Of a stretch of 64,000 bases of DNA, positions 51,779 to 59,878 are shown in pieces. The stretch is taken from assembly GCA_000702025.1 (NCBI GenBank), contig JNKJ01000020.1, forward strand, positions 1-64,000, in the 5' to 3' direction. The number at the start of each line of letters is the position of its first letter. Position 1 is the stretch's first letter. Source of the stretch: Blautia schinkii DSM 10518. Lineage in GTDB: Bacteria; Bacillota; Clostridia; Lachnospirales; Lachnospiraceae. The notes beneath the pieces were generated by a model. It worked only from the letters and a program-made list of their open reading frames with translations. It was not told where the DNA came from and searched no databases. The position numbers and the translations under genes were made by a program.

Positions 51779-51834
51779 CCACATCAATCCCACGCTGACT
51801 TTTGCTCAACCGATACAGCCGGAGGGCTGGATAA

Positions 51835-51886
51835 CAAGAAAAGGCGGTATGCGCCCCGTGGAGGGGTAGCGTACCGCCTTTTCTTG
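51835..51886. terminator. Strong hairpin near the left end of the transposon
   Basis: CAAGAAAAGGCGGTA (51,835-51,849) pairs perfectly with 51,872-51,886, with a GCCCC/GGGGT stem inside. T-rich on both strands, so it could insulate the element from flanking transcription. From 51,887 to 52,371 no gene is convincing; an open frame from 52,097 ending with TGA around 52,253 has no recognisable family. Confidence 0.7.
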
Positions 51887-51895
51887 TGGGGGTTT

Positions 51896-51921
51896 CCAAA
51901 GGGGGCAACGCCCCCATTTGG
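51896..51921. repeat. GC-rich hairpin preceding oriT
   Basis: CCAAAGGGGGC and GCCCCCATTTGG pair around AAC, directly abutting the oriT-like inverted repeat. Confidence 0.65.
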
Positions 51922-51960
51922 CACACGACTTTGCGAAGCAAAGTGTAGTGTGTTATACGC
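51922..51960 (+). other. MobV-type origin of transfer (oriT)
   Basis: TAGTGTG followed by TTATAC (51,946-51,958) matches the nick region of pMV158-type MobV relaxases, where cleavage falls in TAGTGTG/TTA, here between 51,952 and 51,953. The preceding inverted repeat (CACACGACTTTGC with GCAAAGTGTAGTGTG) reproduces the hairpin expected 5' of the nick. The matching MobV relaxase is encoded at 56,250. Confidence 0.85.
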
Positions 51961-52371
51961 TCTGTCGGCGTTGCCGTGAAAATGCCGTTGCCGCCGGGGA
52001 GGGCAAGGGCATTTGAAGCGGCAGGAAAACAGGGCTGTGCTTGCGTGGCGTAGAGCCGTAAGCACAGGTCTGGTTTCAACAGCAGACTGGGCGTATATGA
52101 AAGCCCCCGTCCCTCGTCCTACGCTCCGACTTGTGGACAAAGTGTCCCGAAGTTGTGGCCACACTCCCGGAAAAGTAACAGGACAGCGGGTAACCGTCAA
52201 GGCTGAAATGAACGGGTTTACACCCGGCCTTGACCGCCGCCCGCCGTCCCACTGAATGGGTGGACAAGGCGGCCAATCCCTCAAAGTGCTTGTCCGCGCT
52301 CTTTCTGATTTTGAGGTATTCAGTTTTTCAAAATTGAATAATCAAAATAAATTTTTTCGATTGAAAAAATT

Positions 52372-53238
52372 TTATTTGTTATCATCTTCAATGCCATATT
52401 TTTTCTTTTGCCGAATCACATAATTACTGATTTTTTCATCATATAGTGGATACTGGTAATCCAACTGGCATGCCACTTCTGACGAAACCTCCCGGAACAA
52501 TGCCATACATTGTTCAAAGGATTCCCACATATGGGGATAGGAATCCATATTATAAGTGGACATAAGTCGTTCCCACAATTCCTCTGGGACATATTGCTTC
52601 ATAAATTTATAGTTTTTTCCCAAACTGAAATGAAATCCCTGTTTGATACCAATCAGCCAGGAAATCATGCGAAGCAATTCTTTTCGTACTATATCATTCA
52701 TATGGTCAATAGCAAAAAGAATTTCTTTGCGGCATAAGCCCTTTACTACATATGTTGTAGTATTCCAAAATTCATTACAGCAATCGTCAAACATTCTTTG
52801 AGTAGGCTTCTGCAAGTGGTAGTCTATATCCGTTGGTATTGGCGGCTTTACGATACGGTTGTCTTTATCCAACAGTAACTTTACCAGTTTATCCCATGTA
52901 AAATACTCGTCTATCAGTTCCAGCGGCAGCAAAGTTAAATCTATCTTAACATCATCAGTAAACAGCATTAAATATGAAAATCCCTTTTCTACAGCTGGAA
53001 ATAATTCCATATCTTCCGGCTTTTGCAGAATCAACCTTTCACCAAATATATCTAGCCATTTATCATCACTTGTGAAGCTGTCCATATCCGTAACAAAAAA
53101 AGTAATATCAAAATCCTGAAAATCATCAGGCGGAATATTTGTATTTGTTCTAGATCCTTCCAAAGTAACCATGCGAATGCGTTTGTCTGTTTTTGCAAAA
53201 TTCAAAACAATATCATAAACTTCCTTTTCTGATCTCAT
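52372..53238 (-). CDS. ANT(6)-type aminoglycoside 6-adenylyltransferase
   Basis: 288 aa nucleotidyltransferase expected to adenylylate streptomycin. MRSEKEVYDIVLNFAKTDKR, VTLEGSRTNTNIPPDDFQDF, DITFFVTDMD, LFPAVEKGFSYLMLFTDDVK, IDLTLLPLELIDEYF and CCNEFWNTTTYVVKGLCRKE follow the ANT(6)-I pattern closely, including the nucleotidyltransferase acidic residues in DFQDFDI. From memory it differs from ANT(6)-Ia at many positions, so it is a divergent member. ATG 53,238 after GGAGGAGATAAAA is preferred over an upstream TTG. The region is AT-richer than the element backbone, as expected for acquired cargo. Confidence 0.9.
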   Translation of the reverse strand: MRSEKEVYDIVLNFAKTDKRIRMVTLEGSRTNTNIPPDDFQDFDITFFVTDMDSFTSDDKWLDIFGERLILQKPEDMELFPAVEKGFSYLMLFTDDVKIDLTLLPLELIDEYFTWDKLVKLLLDKDNRIVKPPIPTDIDYHLQKPTQRMFDDCCNEFWNTTTYVVKGLCRKEILFAIDHMNDIVRKELLRMISWLIGIKQGFHFSLGKNYKFMKQYVPEELWERLMSTYNMDSYPHMWESFEQCMALFREVSSEVACQLDYQYPLYDEKISNYVIRQKKKYGIEDDNK

Positions 53239-53326
53239 TTTTATCTCCTCCAATTATTGAAATAGGGGTGAAGCCATTTTAGGGCTTTCCCGCCTTGATT
53301 ACCCGTTAGCAAAGACGGGCGGGACT

Positions 53327-53371
53327 GTCAACGGCGGCGCATGAAATGCGCCGTTCATCTTGACCGTTGAC
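53327..53371. repeat. Compound palindrome between the two cargo genes
   Basis: GTCAACGG (53,327-53,334) and CCGTTGAC (53,364-53,371) form an outer stem enclosing CGGCGCAT-GAA-ATGCGCCG. Either a terminator or the scar of a cassette junction. Confidence 0.55.
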
Positions 53372-53429
53372 TGGCTCGGCTGGCTTTGCTATTTCTCTGA
53401 TAAATGAAATTTCGATTTTTAGAAAGCGT

Positions 53430-53975
53430 TTAAGATAACAATGCGGCTCCACTTGAAATTTTTTCTTTTACTGCAAAAACAGCCTCTTGGATAGAATAGG
53501 TTGTCGTTTCTATAACATTCGATTCATATATCCCCAAATTACAAAATTGCTCCCACATTGTTTCTACTAATTCAACATTTGTTTTTCTGTCTAATTTTGA
53601 GCGTTCCACAGCTCGTTTCATAGTTTCTTCTTTACTGGCTCTTAAAACAATATAGTGTACTTCATAATCTTCTCGAACAAGGGCTCTCCATGGTTCTAAA
53701 AACCACGGCCCGACAATTCCATCTACAATTACATCATATCCGCCGCGGGCATAGCGCTTTGCAGCTTCTAAAAAGGCTTCAATGACAACTAAATTTTGTT
53801 CGTTGGACTCTGGTAAATGCGGCGGTATTGCTCCTTTGCTTAAATAATGAAAAAAGTCGTCTGTGTGCATATGCACAGATTTATCCATGTTCGATTCTTT
53901 TGCGATAATCGACGCAGTTGTTGTCTTTCCTGTTCCCGGCGAACCTGTAATCACAATAATTCTTCCTTGATTCAT
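53430..53975 (-). CDS. Small P-loop kinase-like protein, specificity unknown
   Basis: 181 aa. Walker A is ITGSPGTGKTTTASIIA near the N-terminus, a HTDDFFHYLSKGAIPPHLPE segment supplies an acidic base region, and DVIVDGIVGPWFLEPW resembles Walker B plus lid-adjacent region; YIVLRASKEETMKRAVERSK is typical of small-molecule kinases (shikimate, gluconate, chloramphenicol phosphotransferase fold). It sits with the ANT(6) gene as AT-rich cargo of the transposon. A resistance phosphotransferase is a reasonable hypothesis, but specificity cannot be read. Confidence 0.65.
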   Translation of the reverse strand: MNQGRIIVITGSPGTGKTTTASIIAKESNMDKSVHMHTDDFFHYLSKGAIPPHLPESNEQNLVVIEAFLEAAKRYARGGYDVIVDGIVGPWFLEPWRALVREDYEVHYIVLRASKEETMKRAVERSKLDRKTNVELVETMWEQFCNLGIYESNVIETTTYSIQEAVFAVKEKISSGAALLS

Positions 53976-54003
53976 CTGTATTTTCCCTCACAATTCAAAT
54001 TTA

Positions 54004-54807
54004 TCACTTTGTTCCTGCCTGCTCAATCATCTTCTTCGCAAACTGCTGGAACATTTCAACAGTTTCTTTATCCATCGGTGCAAGCTGTCCGATCTGTCCA
54101 GCTATCATCGCCGTTACATCGTCAATGGAAAGCGGTTTTTGTTTCTGTTCCGCCAGTGCGTCCCGCATGGCTTGGAACATAGCGGCGGTCACAGCTTCTC
54201 CCGGCTGTTCCCCGTTGTCAATGTCTTTCTTAATGTCCCGCAGGATAGCCAGGAACACATTTTTGATTTTTTCAATCTCCGCTTCATGTTCCCCCATCTT
54301 TTGGGCGTTCAAAAGCTGTAAATCCTGCTTCGCTTCTGCCCGGTGTTCCGGGTGTTCTTTCATCAGGTCGGACAGGGAAGCCGTTGCCATCTCGATAAGC
54401 TGGTTTCTTGCTGTTATGCCCTTTGCCGCCGTATCCTGAAAATAAATCCGTATCAAATCTATCAGCTTAGGAAAATTCCTGTGTTCCAACAGGCGGTTGA
54501 GGATTTGCACATCAACAGCACCCGTCACAAGCCCCCTCACGGCTCCCTCGGACAAGCCTAATTCAGAAATATCGTAGCTTTTACGAACGCTCACGGTAGA
54601 CAAGCCCAGTATGTAGTCTGTCGATACCTTAAATTCCTTTGCCACACCTATGAGAATATCACTGCTGACCGTTCTTGTTTCGCCGCTGACAATGCGGCTC
54701 AACTGGGAAGCGGAAACGCCTATCTTCTCCGCAAGTTCCTTTTGTGTGATGTGGTTCCCGTTGCATAAATCGGAAATCCGCTGTCCGGGTGTTCCGGGTA
54801 AAGCCAT
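54004..54807 (-). CDS. XRE-type regulator of the transposon
   Basis: 267 aa. N-terminal helix-turn-helix (GQRISDLCNGNHITQKELAE, KIGVSASQLSRIVSGETRTV) and a long helical C-terminal region of unknown fold. ATG 54,807 follows GGAGGAGGT. It is divergent from the mobilization genes, and inverted repeats with AATGCAATTC arms in the gap could be its operators. Confidence 0.85.
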   Translation of the reverse strand: MALPGTPGQRISDLCNGNHITQKELAEKIGVSASQLSRIVSGETRTVSSDILIGVAKEFKVSTDYILGLSTVSVRKSYDISELGLSEGAVRGLVTGAVDVQILNRLLEHRNFPKLIDLIRIYFQDTAAKGITARNQLIEMATASLSDLMKEHPEHRAEAKQDLQLLNAQKMGEHEAEIEKIKNVFLAILRDIKKDIDNGEQPGEAVTAAMFQAMRDALAEQKQKPLSIDDVTAMIAGQIGQLAPMDKETVEMFQQFAKKMIEQAGTK

Positions 54808-54886
54808 AGATACGCACCTCCTCCGCATACTTCCATTATACAGAATGATTGCAAAAATGCAATTTCCAAAGTGTAAACTTCATCAA

Positions 54887-54920
54887 AATGCAATTCTCGC
54901 AATATTCCGGGAATTGCATT
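54887..54920. promoter_or_regulatory. Inverted repeat in the divergent regulator/mobilization gap
   Basis: AATGCAATTC (54,887-54,896) and GAATTGCATT (54,911-54,920) are perfect inverted arms; a further TTGCAAAAATGCAA copy lies at 54,849-54,862. The gap also holds a CTTCGGGACA/TGTCCCGAAG hairpin near 55,024-55,046, related to sequence near 52,130. Confidence 0.55.
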
Positions 54921-55145
54921 TTTTTCGTGTAGACTTAGGGTAGTTCATCGATGGACGGCACCTTGAAAACAGAATGACCGTCCGAAAAGGAATACCCCGG
55001 CCGGGGAAGCACCGCAAGGAGTCGGACTTCGGGACAAAATGTCCCGAAGTTGCGAGGAGCGTGCCAACGCCGGAACACGCCGCAGGAATGGGGCAGGAAA
55101 CCTTTTCGGGGAGAACGGCAACGGAAAGCAAAATGGAGGGAACGC

Positions 55146-55559
55146 ATGAGAGATAACCCCTATAAAGACTTGCCGCCGCTGGAACGCAGGCCGGACGGTT
55201 CCCTTTACCGCATGACCCCGGCGCAGAGAAAACAGGCGGCCAGCCTGATACGCCGGGAGTGCTGTTGCTGTGAGGACGGCAACTGCATTGTCCTTGACGA
55301 TGGGGACACCTGCACCTGTCCGCAGACGATTTCTTTCTCGGTCTGCTGTAAGTGGTTCCGCTGGGCGGTCTTGCCGCTGGACGGGACGCTGGAAGCGGAG
55401 ATTTTCCGGGATAAGGACTTGAAACGCTGTGAGGTCTGCGGCGGTGTGTTCGTCCCCAAATCCAACCGGGCAAAATACTGCCCCGGCTGTGCCGCCAGAG
55501 TTCACAGGCGGCAGAAAACAGAAAGTGAACGGAAAAGGAGGTCTGCTGTGGACAGTTAG
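55146..55559 (+). CDS. Cysteine-rich VLP-type protein
   Basis: 137 aa with two cysteine clusters: RRECCCCEDGNCIVLDDGDT and, near the C-terminus, CEVCGGVFVPKSNRAKYCPG followed by CAARVHRRQ, a zinc-ribbon-like element. This protein type recurs in Firmicute mobilizable elements next to RepA and relaxase genes. Function unknown. ATG 55,146 lies shortly after AATGGAGG. Confidence 0.78.
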   Translation: MRDNPYKDLPPLERRPDGSLYRMTPAQRKQAASLIRRECCCCEDGNCIVLDDGDTCTCPQTISFSVCCKWFRWAVLPLDGTLEAEIFRDKDLKRCEVCGGVFVPKSNRAKYCPGCAARVHRRQKTESERKRRSAVDS

Positions 55560-55670
55560 GAGCGAAAAAAGCCTTGATTTATCAGGCTTCGCAAGCCCCA
55601 AACCGGGGCTGGTGGTATAAAGTATCGCCCGCCCCGGAAAACGGGCTTCTAACCGTCCACAAAACGCACT

Positions 55671-56066
55671 ATGACAAATACCATCTATATCCATCAGCCT
55701 GAAAAGGCGTTCAGCTTCACCCGGCTCCCGAATTTCCTCTTTGAAGCCCCCACATTCAAGCCCCTGTCCAACGAGGCAAAGGTTCTGTACGCCTTTATCC
55801 TGCGCCGGACAGAGTTATCCCGCAAGAATGGGTGGGCGGATGATTGCGGACGGATTTATCTGTACTATCCCATCTGCGAGGTGGTTGACCTGCTCCACTG
55901 TGGGCGGCAGAAAGCGGTAAACACCCTGCGGGAACTGCAATACGCCGGGCTGGTGGAGATCCAGAAGCAGGGCTGTGGAAAACCCAACCGAATTTTCCCA
56001 AAATCCTATGAAGCGGTTCCAAACACCGACTTCAAGAAATCCGGTTCTGGTACGCCGGAGGGCTGA
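55671..56066 (+). CDS. RepA-like replication initiator N-terminal domain protein
   Basis: 131 aa matching the N-terminal domain of replication initiator protein A: QPEKAFSFTRLPNFLFEAPT, LSNEAKVLYAFILRRTELSR, IYLYYPICEVVDLLHCGRQK, VNTLRELQYAGLVEIQKQGC. The stop after GTPEG comes early; the adjacent frame from about 56,068 (ENRTYEVRKS, GSTKTG) resembles RepA linker sequence, so a frameshift may have shortened it. A replication protein in a transposon suggests that the excised circle may replicate. Confidence 0.8.
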   Translation: MTNTIYIHQPEKAFSFTRLPNFLFEAPTFKPLSNEAKVLYAFILRRTELSRKNGWADDCGRIYLYYPICEVVDLLHCGRQKAVNTLRELQYAGLVEIQKQGCGKPNRIFPKSYEAVPNTDFKKSGSGTPEG

Positions 56067-56249
56067 AAACCGTACTTATGAAGTGCGGAAATCACTCCCC
56101 GGAAGTACGAAAACCGGACGGTATATAGAAATACAAAGATTAAAAAGATTGATTTATATTCTATCCATTCCAATCCTATCCGAGCTAATTTCTGCGGGAT
56201 TTTCCCTGTGGAAAACCCCGGATAGGAAAGGAATGGGGAAAGGAGCAGA

Positions 56250-57194
56250 ATGGCACAACACGCAATTTTGCGGTTTGAGAAGCACAAGGGCAACCCGGCA
56301 AGGCCGCTGGAAGCCCATCACGAAAGACAGAAAGAACAATACGCCAGCAACCCCGACATTGACACAAGCCGGAGCAAGTACAACTTTCATATCGTCAAGC
56401 CAGAGGGCAGGTACTATCATTTCATTCAAAACCGCATTGAACAGGCCGGGTGCCGAACCCGCAAGGACAGCACACGGTTTGTCGATACGCTGGTAACTGC
56501 CAGCCCGGAGTTTTTCAAGGGGAAATCCCCAAAGGAGATACAGGCGTTTTTCCAGAGGGCGGCGGACTTCCTCATTGGCCGGGTAGGACGGGAAAATATC
56601 GTGTCGGCGGTGGTACACATGGACGAGAAAACGCCCCACCTGCATTTGACCTTTGTTCCGCTGACAAAGGACAACCGCCTGTGTGCAAAGGAGATTATCG
56701 GCAACCGGGCAAACCTGACGAAGTGGCAGGACGATTTTCACGCCTATATGGTGGAGAAATATCCTGACTTGGAGCGTGGGGAGAGCGCCAGCAGGACAGG
56801 CCGGAAGCATATCCCCACCCGGCTTTTCAAACAGGCGGTTTCCCTCTCCCGGCAGGCAAGAGCCATTGAAGCCACACTGGACGGCATTAACCCGCTGAAC
56901 GCCGGAAAGAAAAAAGAGGAAGCCCTCTCCATGCTGAAAAAGTGGTTCCCGCAGATGGAGAATTTCTCCGGGCAGTTGAAAAAGTACAAGGTCACAATCA
57001 ATGACCTGCTGGCGGAGAATGAGAAGTTGGAAGCAAGGGCAAAGGCCAGCGAAAAAGGAAAGATGAAAGATACGATGGAACGGGCAAAGCTGAAAAGCGA
57101 ACTGGACAATTTACAGCGGCTGGTTGACCGTATCCCGCCGGATATACTGGCGGAACTGAAACGTCAGCAGCGGCACACGGTAAAGGAAAGGTGA
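56250..57194 (+). CDS. MobV family relaxase
   Basis: 314 aa relaxase (Pre/Mob type) that nicks oriT and pilots the strand. The motifs are visible: N-terminal MAQHAILRFEKHKGNPARPL, SKYNFHI, and the metal-binding HMDEKTPHLHLTFVPL starting at His123. The C-terminal half is coiled-coil-like (ENEKLEARAKASEKGKMKDT). AAAGGAGCAG precedes the ATG. The cognate nick site is at 51,952, about 4.3 kb away near the left end, not directly upstream as in pMV158. Confidence 0.92.
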   Translation: MAQHAILRFEKHKGNPARPLEAHHERQKEQYASNPDIDTSRSKYNFHIVKPEGRYYHFIQNRIEQAGCRTRKDSTRFVDTLVTASPEFFKGKSPKEIQAFFQRAADFLIGRVGRENIVSAVVHMDEKTPHLHLTFVPLTKDNRLCAKEIIGNRANLTKWQDDFHAYMVEKYPDLERGESASRTGRKHIPTRLFKQAVSLSRQARAIEATLDGINPLNAGKKKEEALSMLKKWFPQMENFSGQLKKYKVTINDLLAENEKLEARAKASEKGKMKDTMERAKLKSELDNLQRLVDRIPPDILAELKRQQRHTVKER

Positions 57195-57266
57195 TAGATA
57201 TAAGCAGAAATTTTCGCCGCCTCTGTGCGGCATTGTACCTTGAAAACTGAATATGGAGGACACTGG

Positions 57267-57461
57267 ATGGCAAAAAGTGAAAGCGATATTTTTACACCCC
57301 GAACAGGGCAGGTTATACAAGCAGAGAACGGCACGCAGTATTTTGTATGTGGGAACAACCGTATAAAAATCTCCGAACACTTCGCCGCAGGCGGGAAGCC
57401 CCTCGGTGATCTGATTGTAGATGTGGTGCGGCATACCGCAGAAAAAGCCGCTTCAACCTGA
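57267..57461 (+). CDS. TnpW-like transposon-encoded protein
   Basis: 64 aa: MAKSESDIFTPRTGQVIQAE, YFVCGNNRIKISEHFAAGGK, PLGDLIVDVVRH. Small proteins of this sequence type, named TnpW, precede the large serine recombinase in Tn4451-like elements; function unknown. ATG 57,267 follows GGAGG. Confidence 0.78.
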   Translation: MAKSESDIFTPRTGQVIQAENGTQYFVCGNNRIKISEHFAAGGKPLGDLIVDVVRHTAEKAAST

Positions 57462-57560
57462 TAGCCCATCATTGATAACACGCCCACGCTTATGATATAA
57501 TTGCCATAGAGCAAAAGTATTGTAAGCGTGGGTTGTTTCTTTAGAAGGAGGATTTTTACG

Positions 57561-59183
57561 GTGAAACAACCTTACAATACTACGATTTACAACACGGCGC
57601 TTTATATGAGATTGAGCCGGGACGATGAACTGCAAGGAGAAAGCGGGAGTATTCAGACACAACGCATGATACTCCGGCAATATGCCGCCGAGCATGGCCT
57701 GAATGTCATAGATGAATATATCGACGATGGATGGTCTGGAACGAACTTTGACAGGCCGGATTTTCAGAGAATGATTGATGACATTGAGGACGGGAAAATC
57801 AACTGCGTTGTTACGAAGGATTTATCCCGCTTAGGCAGAAACTACATTCTGACCGGCCAGTACACGGAAATCTACTTTCCCAGCAAAGGCGTCCGCTATA
57901 TCGCTGTCAATGACAATGTGGACACCATCAACGGAGAGAATGAGCTTGCCCCATTCCTCAACATTCTGAATGAAATGCACGCCCGCCAGACCAGCAAAAA
58001 GGTAAAGGCGGCCATGCGGACACGGTTCGCAAATGGCGCACACTATGGAGCCTATGCTCCGCTTGGCTATGTCAAAGACCCAGATAAGAAAGGCCATCTT
58101 CTGATTGACCCGGAAACAAGGTGGATTATCGAAAAGATTTTTGACCTTGCCGTTCATGGCCGGGGAGCCGCCAGCATTACACGGATTTTGGTCGAAGAAA
58201 AAGTACCTACTCCCGGCTGGCTGAATTTCCAGAGATACGGCACTTTCGCAAATATCTATGCCGGAGCGCCGGAGGAAAAAGCCTATGCGTGGACGATAGC
58301 GCAGGTGAAAAGTATTCTGAAAGAGGAAACCTATATCGGACACAGCATCCACAATAAGCAGACCAACATTTCATTCAAAAACAAGAAGAAAGTACGCAAG
58401 CCAAAAGAGGAATGGTATCGTGTGGAGAACACCCACGAAGCGATTATTTCCGAAGATGTGTTCCGTCAAGTACAGGAGCAGATTTGCAACAGGCGCAGAC
58501 GGCAGAAGAACGGCACAACACAGATATTTTCCGGGCTGGTAAAATGTGCGGACTGCGGCTGGTCGCTGGCCTATGGTATGAACAGCCAGAACAAAAATCC
58601 CTATGCCCACTACCATTGTAGCAAGTACGGGCAAGGATTGCACCAGTGTTCCATGCACTATATCCGCTATGATGTGCTTTACGCCTATGTCCTTTCCCGT
58701 CTGCAATACTGGTCTGTGCTGGCACAGCAGGATGGGGACAAACTTCTGAAACGGCTACTTAACGCCAGCGACAAGGAACGCAATACTGCAAGGAAGCGGC
58801 AGACAGCCGAACTGAAAAAGGCGGAAAAGCGCAAAGCAGAAGTAGACACCCTGTTTGCAAAAATGTATGAGGACTGGTCTGCCGGACGCATTACAGAATA
58901 CAATTTCAATATGCTGTCCGAAAAGTATCAGGGCGAACAGCGAGAATTGGACGCAAAAATTGAACGGCTTCACGAAGCGATGGAGGCCGCCGCCCAGACA
59001 GCGGTTGACGCTGAAAAGTGGATAGGTCTGATGAAACAGTATGTCAATCCCATAGAATTGACGGCTGAACTTCTGAATACGCTGATTGAAAAAATCCTTG
59101 TCCATGAAGCGGTCAAAAGTGAGGACGGAAGCCGGGAACAGGAAGTGGAAATCTTCTACCGCTTTATCGGCAAAATCGAATGA
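57561..59183 (+). CDS. Large serine recombinase, TnpX-like
   Basis: 540 aa recombinase responsible for excision and integration. Resolvase domain with catalytic Ser19 (ALYMRLSRDDELQGESGSIQ), DGWSGTNFDRPDFQRMIDDI and TKDLSRLGRNYILTGQY; a recombinase domain (YGAYAPLGYVKDPDKKGHLL); a zinc ribbon (FSGLVKCADCGWSLAYGMNS, with a later Cys pair); a coiled coil; and a DUF4368-like C-terminus. Start is GTG 57,561 after AGAAGGAGG. Its position at the right end and the GA at the junctions agree with TnpX chemistry. Confidence 0.93.
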   Translation: MKQPYNTTIYNTALYMRLSRDDELQGESGSIQTQRMILRQYAAEHGLNVIDEYIDDGWSGTNFDRPDFQRMIDDIEDGKINCVVTKDLSRLGRNYILTGQYTEIYFPSKGVRYIAVNDNVDTINGENELAPFLNILNEMHARQTSKKVKAAMRTRFANGAHYGAYAPLGYVKDPDKKGHLLIDPETRWIIEKIFDLAVHGRGAASITRILVEEKVPTPGWLNFQRYGTFANIYAGAPEEKAYAWTIAQVKSILKEETYIGHSIHNKQTNISFKNKKKVRKPKEEWYRVENTHEAIISEDVFRQVQEQICNRRRRQKNGTTQIFSGLVKCADCGWSLAYGMNSQNKNPYAHYHCSKYGQGLHQCSMHYIRYDVLYAYVLSRLQYWSVLAQQDGDKLLKRLLNASDKERNTARKRQTAELKKAEKRKAEVDTLFAKMYEDWSAGRITEYNFNMLSEKYQGEQRELDAKIERLHEAMEAAAQTAVDAEKWIGLMKQYVNPIELTAELLNTLIEKILVHEAVKSEDGSREQEVEIFYRFIGKIE

Positions 59184-59205
59184 CACATCTTGAGATACCC
59201 AACAA

Positions 59206-59224
59206 TATCTTTAACTAAGGGAAA
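59206..59224 (-). repeat. Right terminal inverted repeat of the transposon
   Basis: Complement reads TTTCCCTTAGTTAAAGATA; see the left end at 51,760-51,778. Confidence 0.8.
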
Positions 59225-59229
59225 CAGGA

Positions 59230-59691
59230 AAAGGACTTCCGGATATTGGCATTATCGAGGAGCTGTCTAAAGCGTTGGGGATATCCATTGCTGAATTACT
59301 GACCGGAGATTACAGGCAAAATGATAACCCGTCCGGGAATATGAGGAACGTACATTTTTATGTATGCCCTGTGTGTGGAAATATTATTACATCCGTGGGA
59401 CACGGAACCTATTCCTGCTGCGGTATCACACTGCCGGAGGCAGAGTGGGAGGAGGCGAAGGACGAGCATATCGTCAATATTGAGACCATTGATAATGAAT
59501 ACTATATTTCTGTGCAGCATCCCATGAGCAAGCAGCACTATATTTCTTTTGTTGCATACGTAACCTCATCAGGTGTGGAAATTGCCAAACAATATCCCGA
59601 GCAGGAAGTACAAGTCAGGTTCAGAAAAAAAGGACATGGTTATATTTATGCGTATTGCAACCGACATGGATTATTCCGCGTGAGGCTGTAA
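59230..59691 (+). pseudogene. 3' part of XRE/desulfoferrodoxin-like gene split by the transposon
   Basis: In frame with the 5' part: the joined protein of 193 aa reads SKWETG-KGLPDIGIIEELSKALGI, completing the helix-turn-helix linker, then a desulfoferrodoxin/superoxide-reductase-like domain (HFYVCPVCGNIITSVGHGTY, and ISVQHPMSKQHYISFVAYVT with the iron-ligand-type His motif). The gene is inactive while the transposon is present. Confidence 0.85.
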
Positions 59692-59827
59692 TTAATTCTA
59701 AACAATGAAAGGCAGATTAGTATACCATAATGAAGGGCGGCCTATGTTTTGAGATTTTTAACCGGTTTTGCCGTGTTGGTGACAATCCGCAATTCTTTGC
59801 CACTGACTTCATCAAACTCTATCATAA

Positions 59828-59871
59828 ATAAGAAAAGCCTATTAAGAATTTTCTCAATAGACTTTTCTTAT
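59828..59871 (-). terminator. Terminator after the HigA-like gene
   Basis: ATAAGAAAAGCCTATT and AATAGACTTTTCTTAT form a stem with one mismatch; T-rich on the minus strand. Confidence 0.65.
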
Positions 59872-59878
59872 ACCATAT

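Larger units (their letters stand above)
51759..59229. mobile_element. Tn4451-family mobilizable transposon, 7,471 bp
   Basis: The element splits an XRE-domain gene; both halves are recognisable and in register. GGA occurs at both junctions (51,756-51,758 and 59,227-59,229), containing the GA dinucleotide known as the crossover of TnpX-type recombinases. Ends are imperfect inverted repeats: TTTCCCAAAGTTAAAGATA at 51,760-51,778 and its inverted relative at 59,206-59,224. Contents: oriT, ANT(6)-type gene, P-loop kinase-like gene, XRE regulator, Cys-rich VLP protein, RepA-like protein, MobV relaxase, TnpW-like protein, large serine recombinase. It should be mobilised by helper conjugative elements since no type IV secretion genes are present. 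Confidence 0.9.

Noticed and set aside
54150-54560. Plus-strand frames opposite the XRE regulator
   Set aside because: Shadow frames without ribosome sites over a gene with a clear helix-turn-helix.
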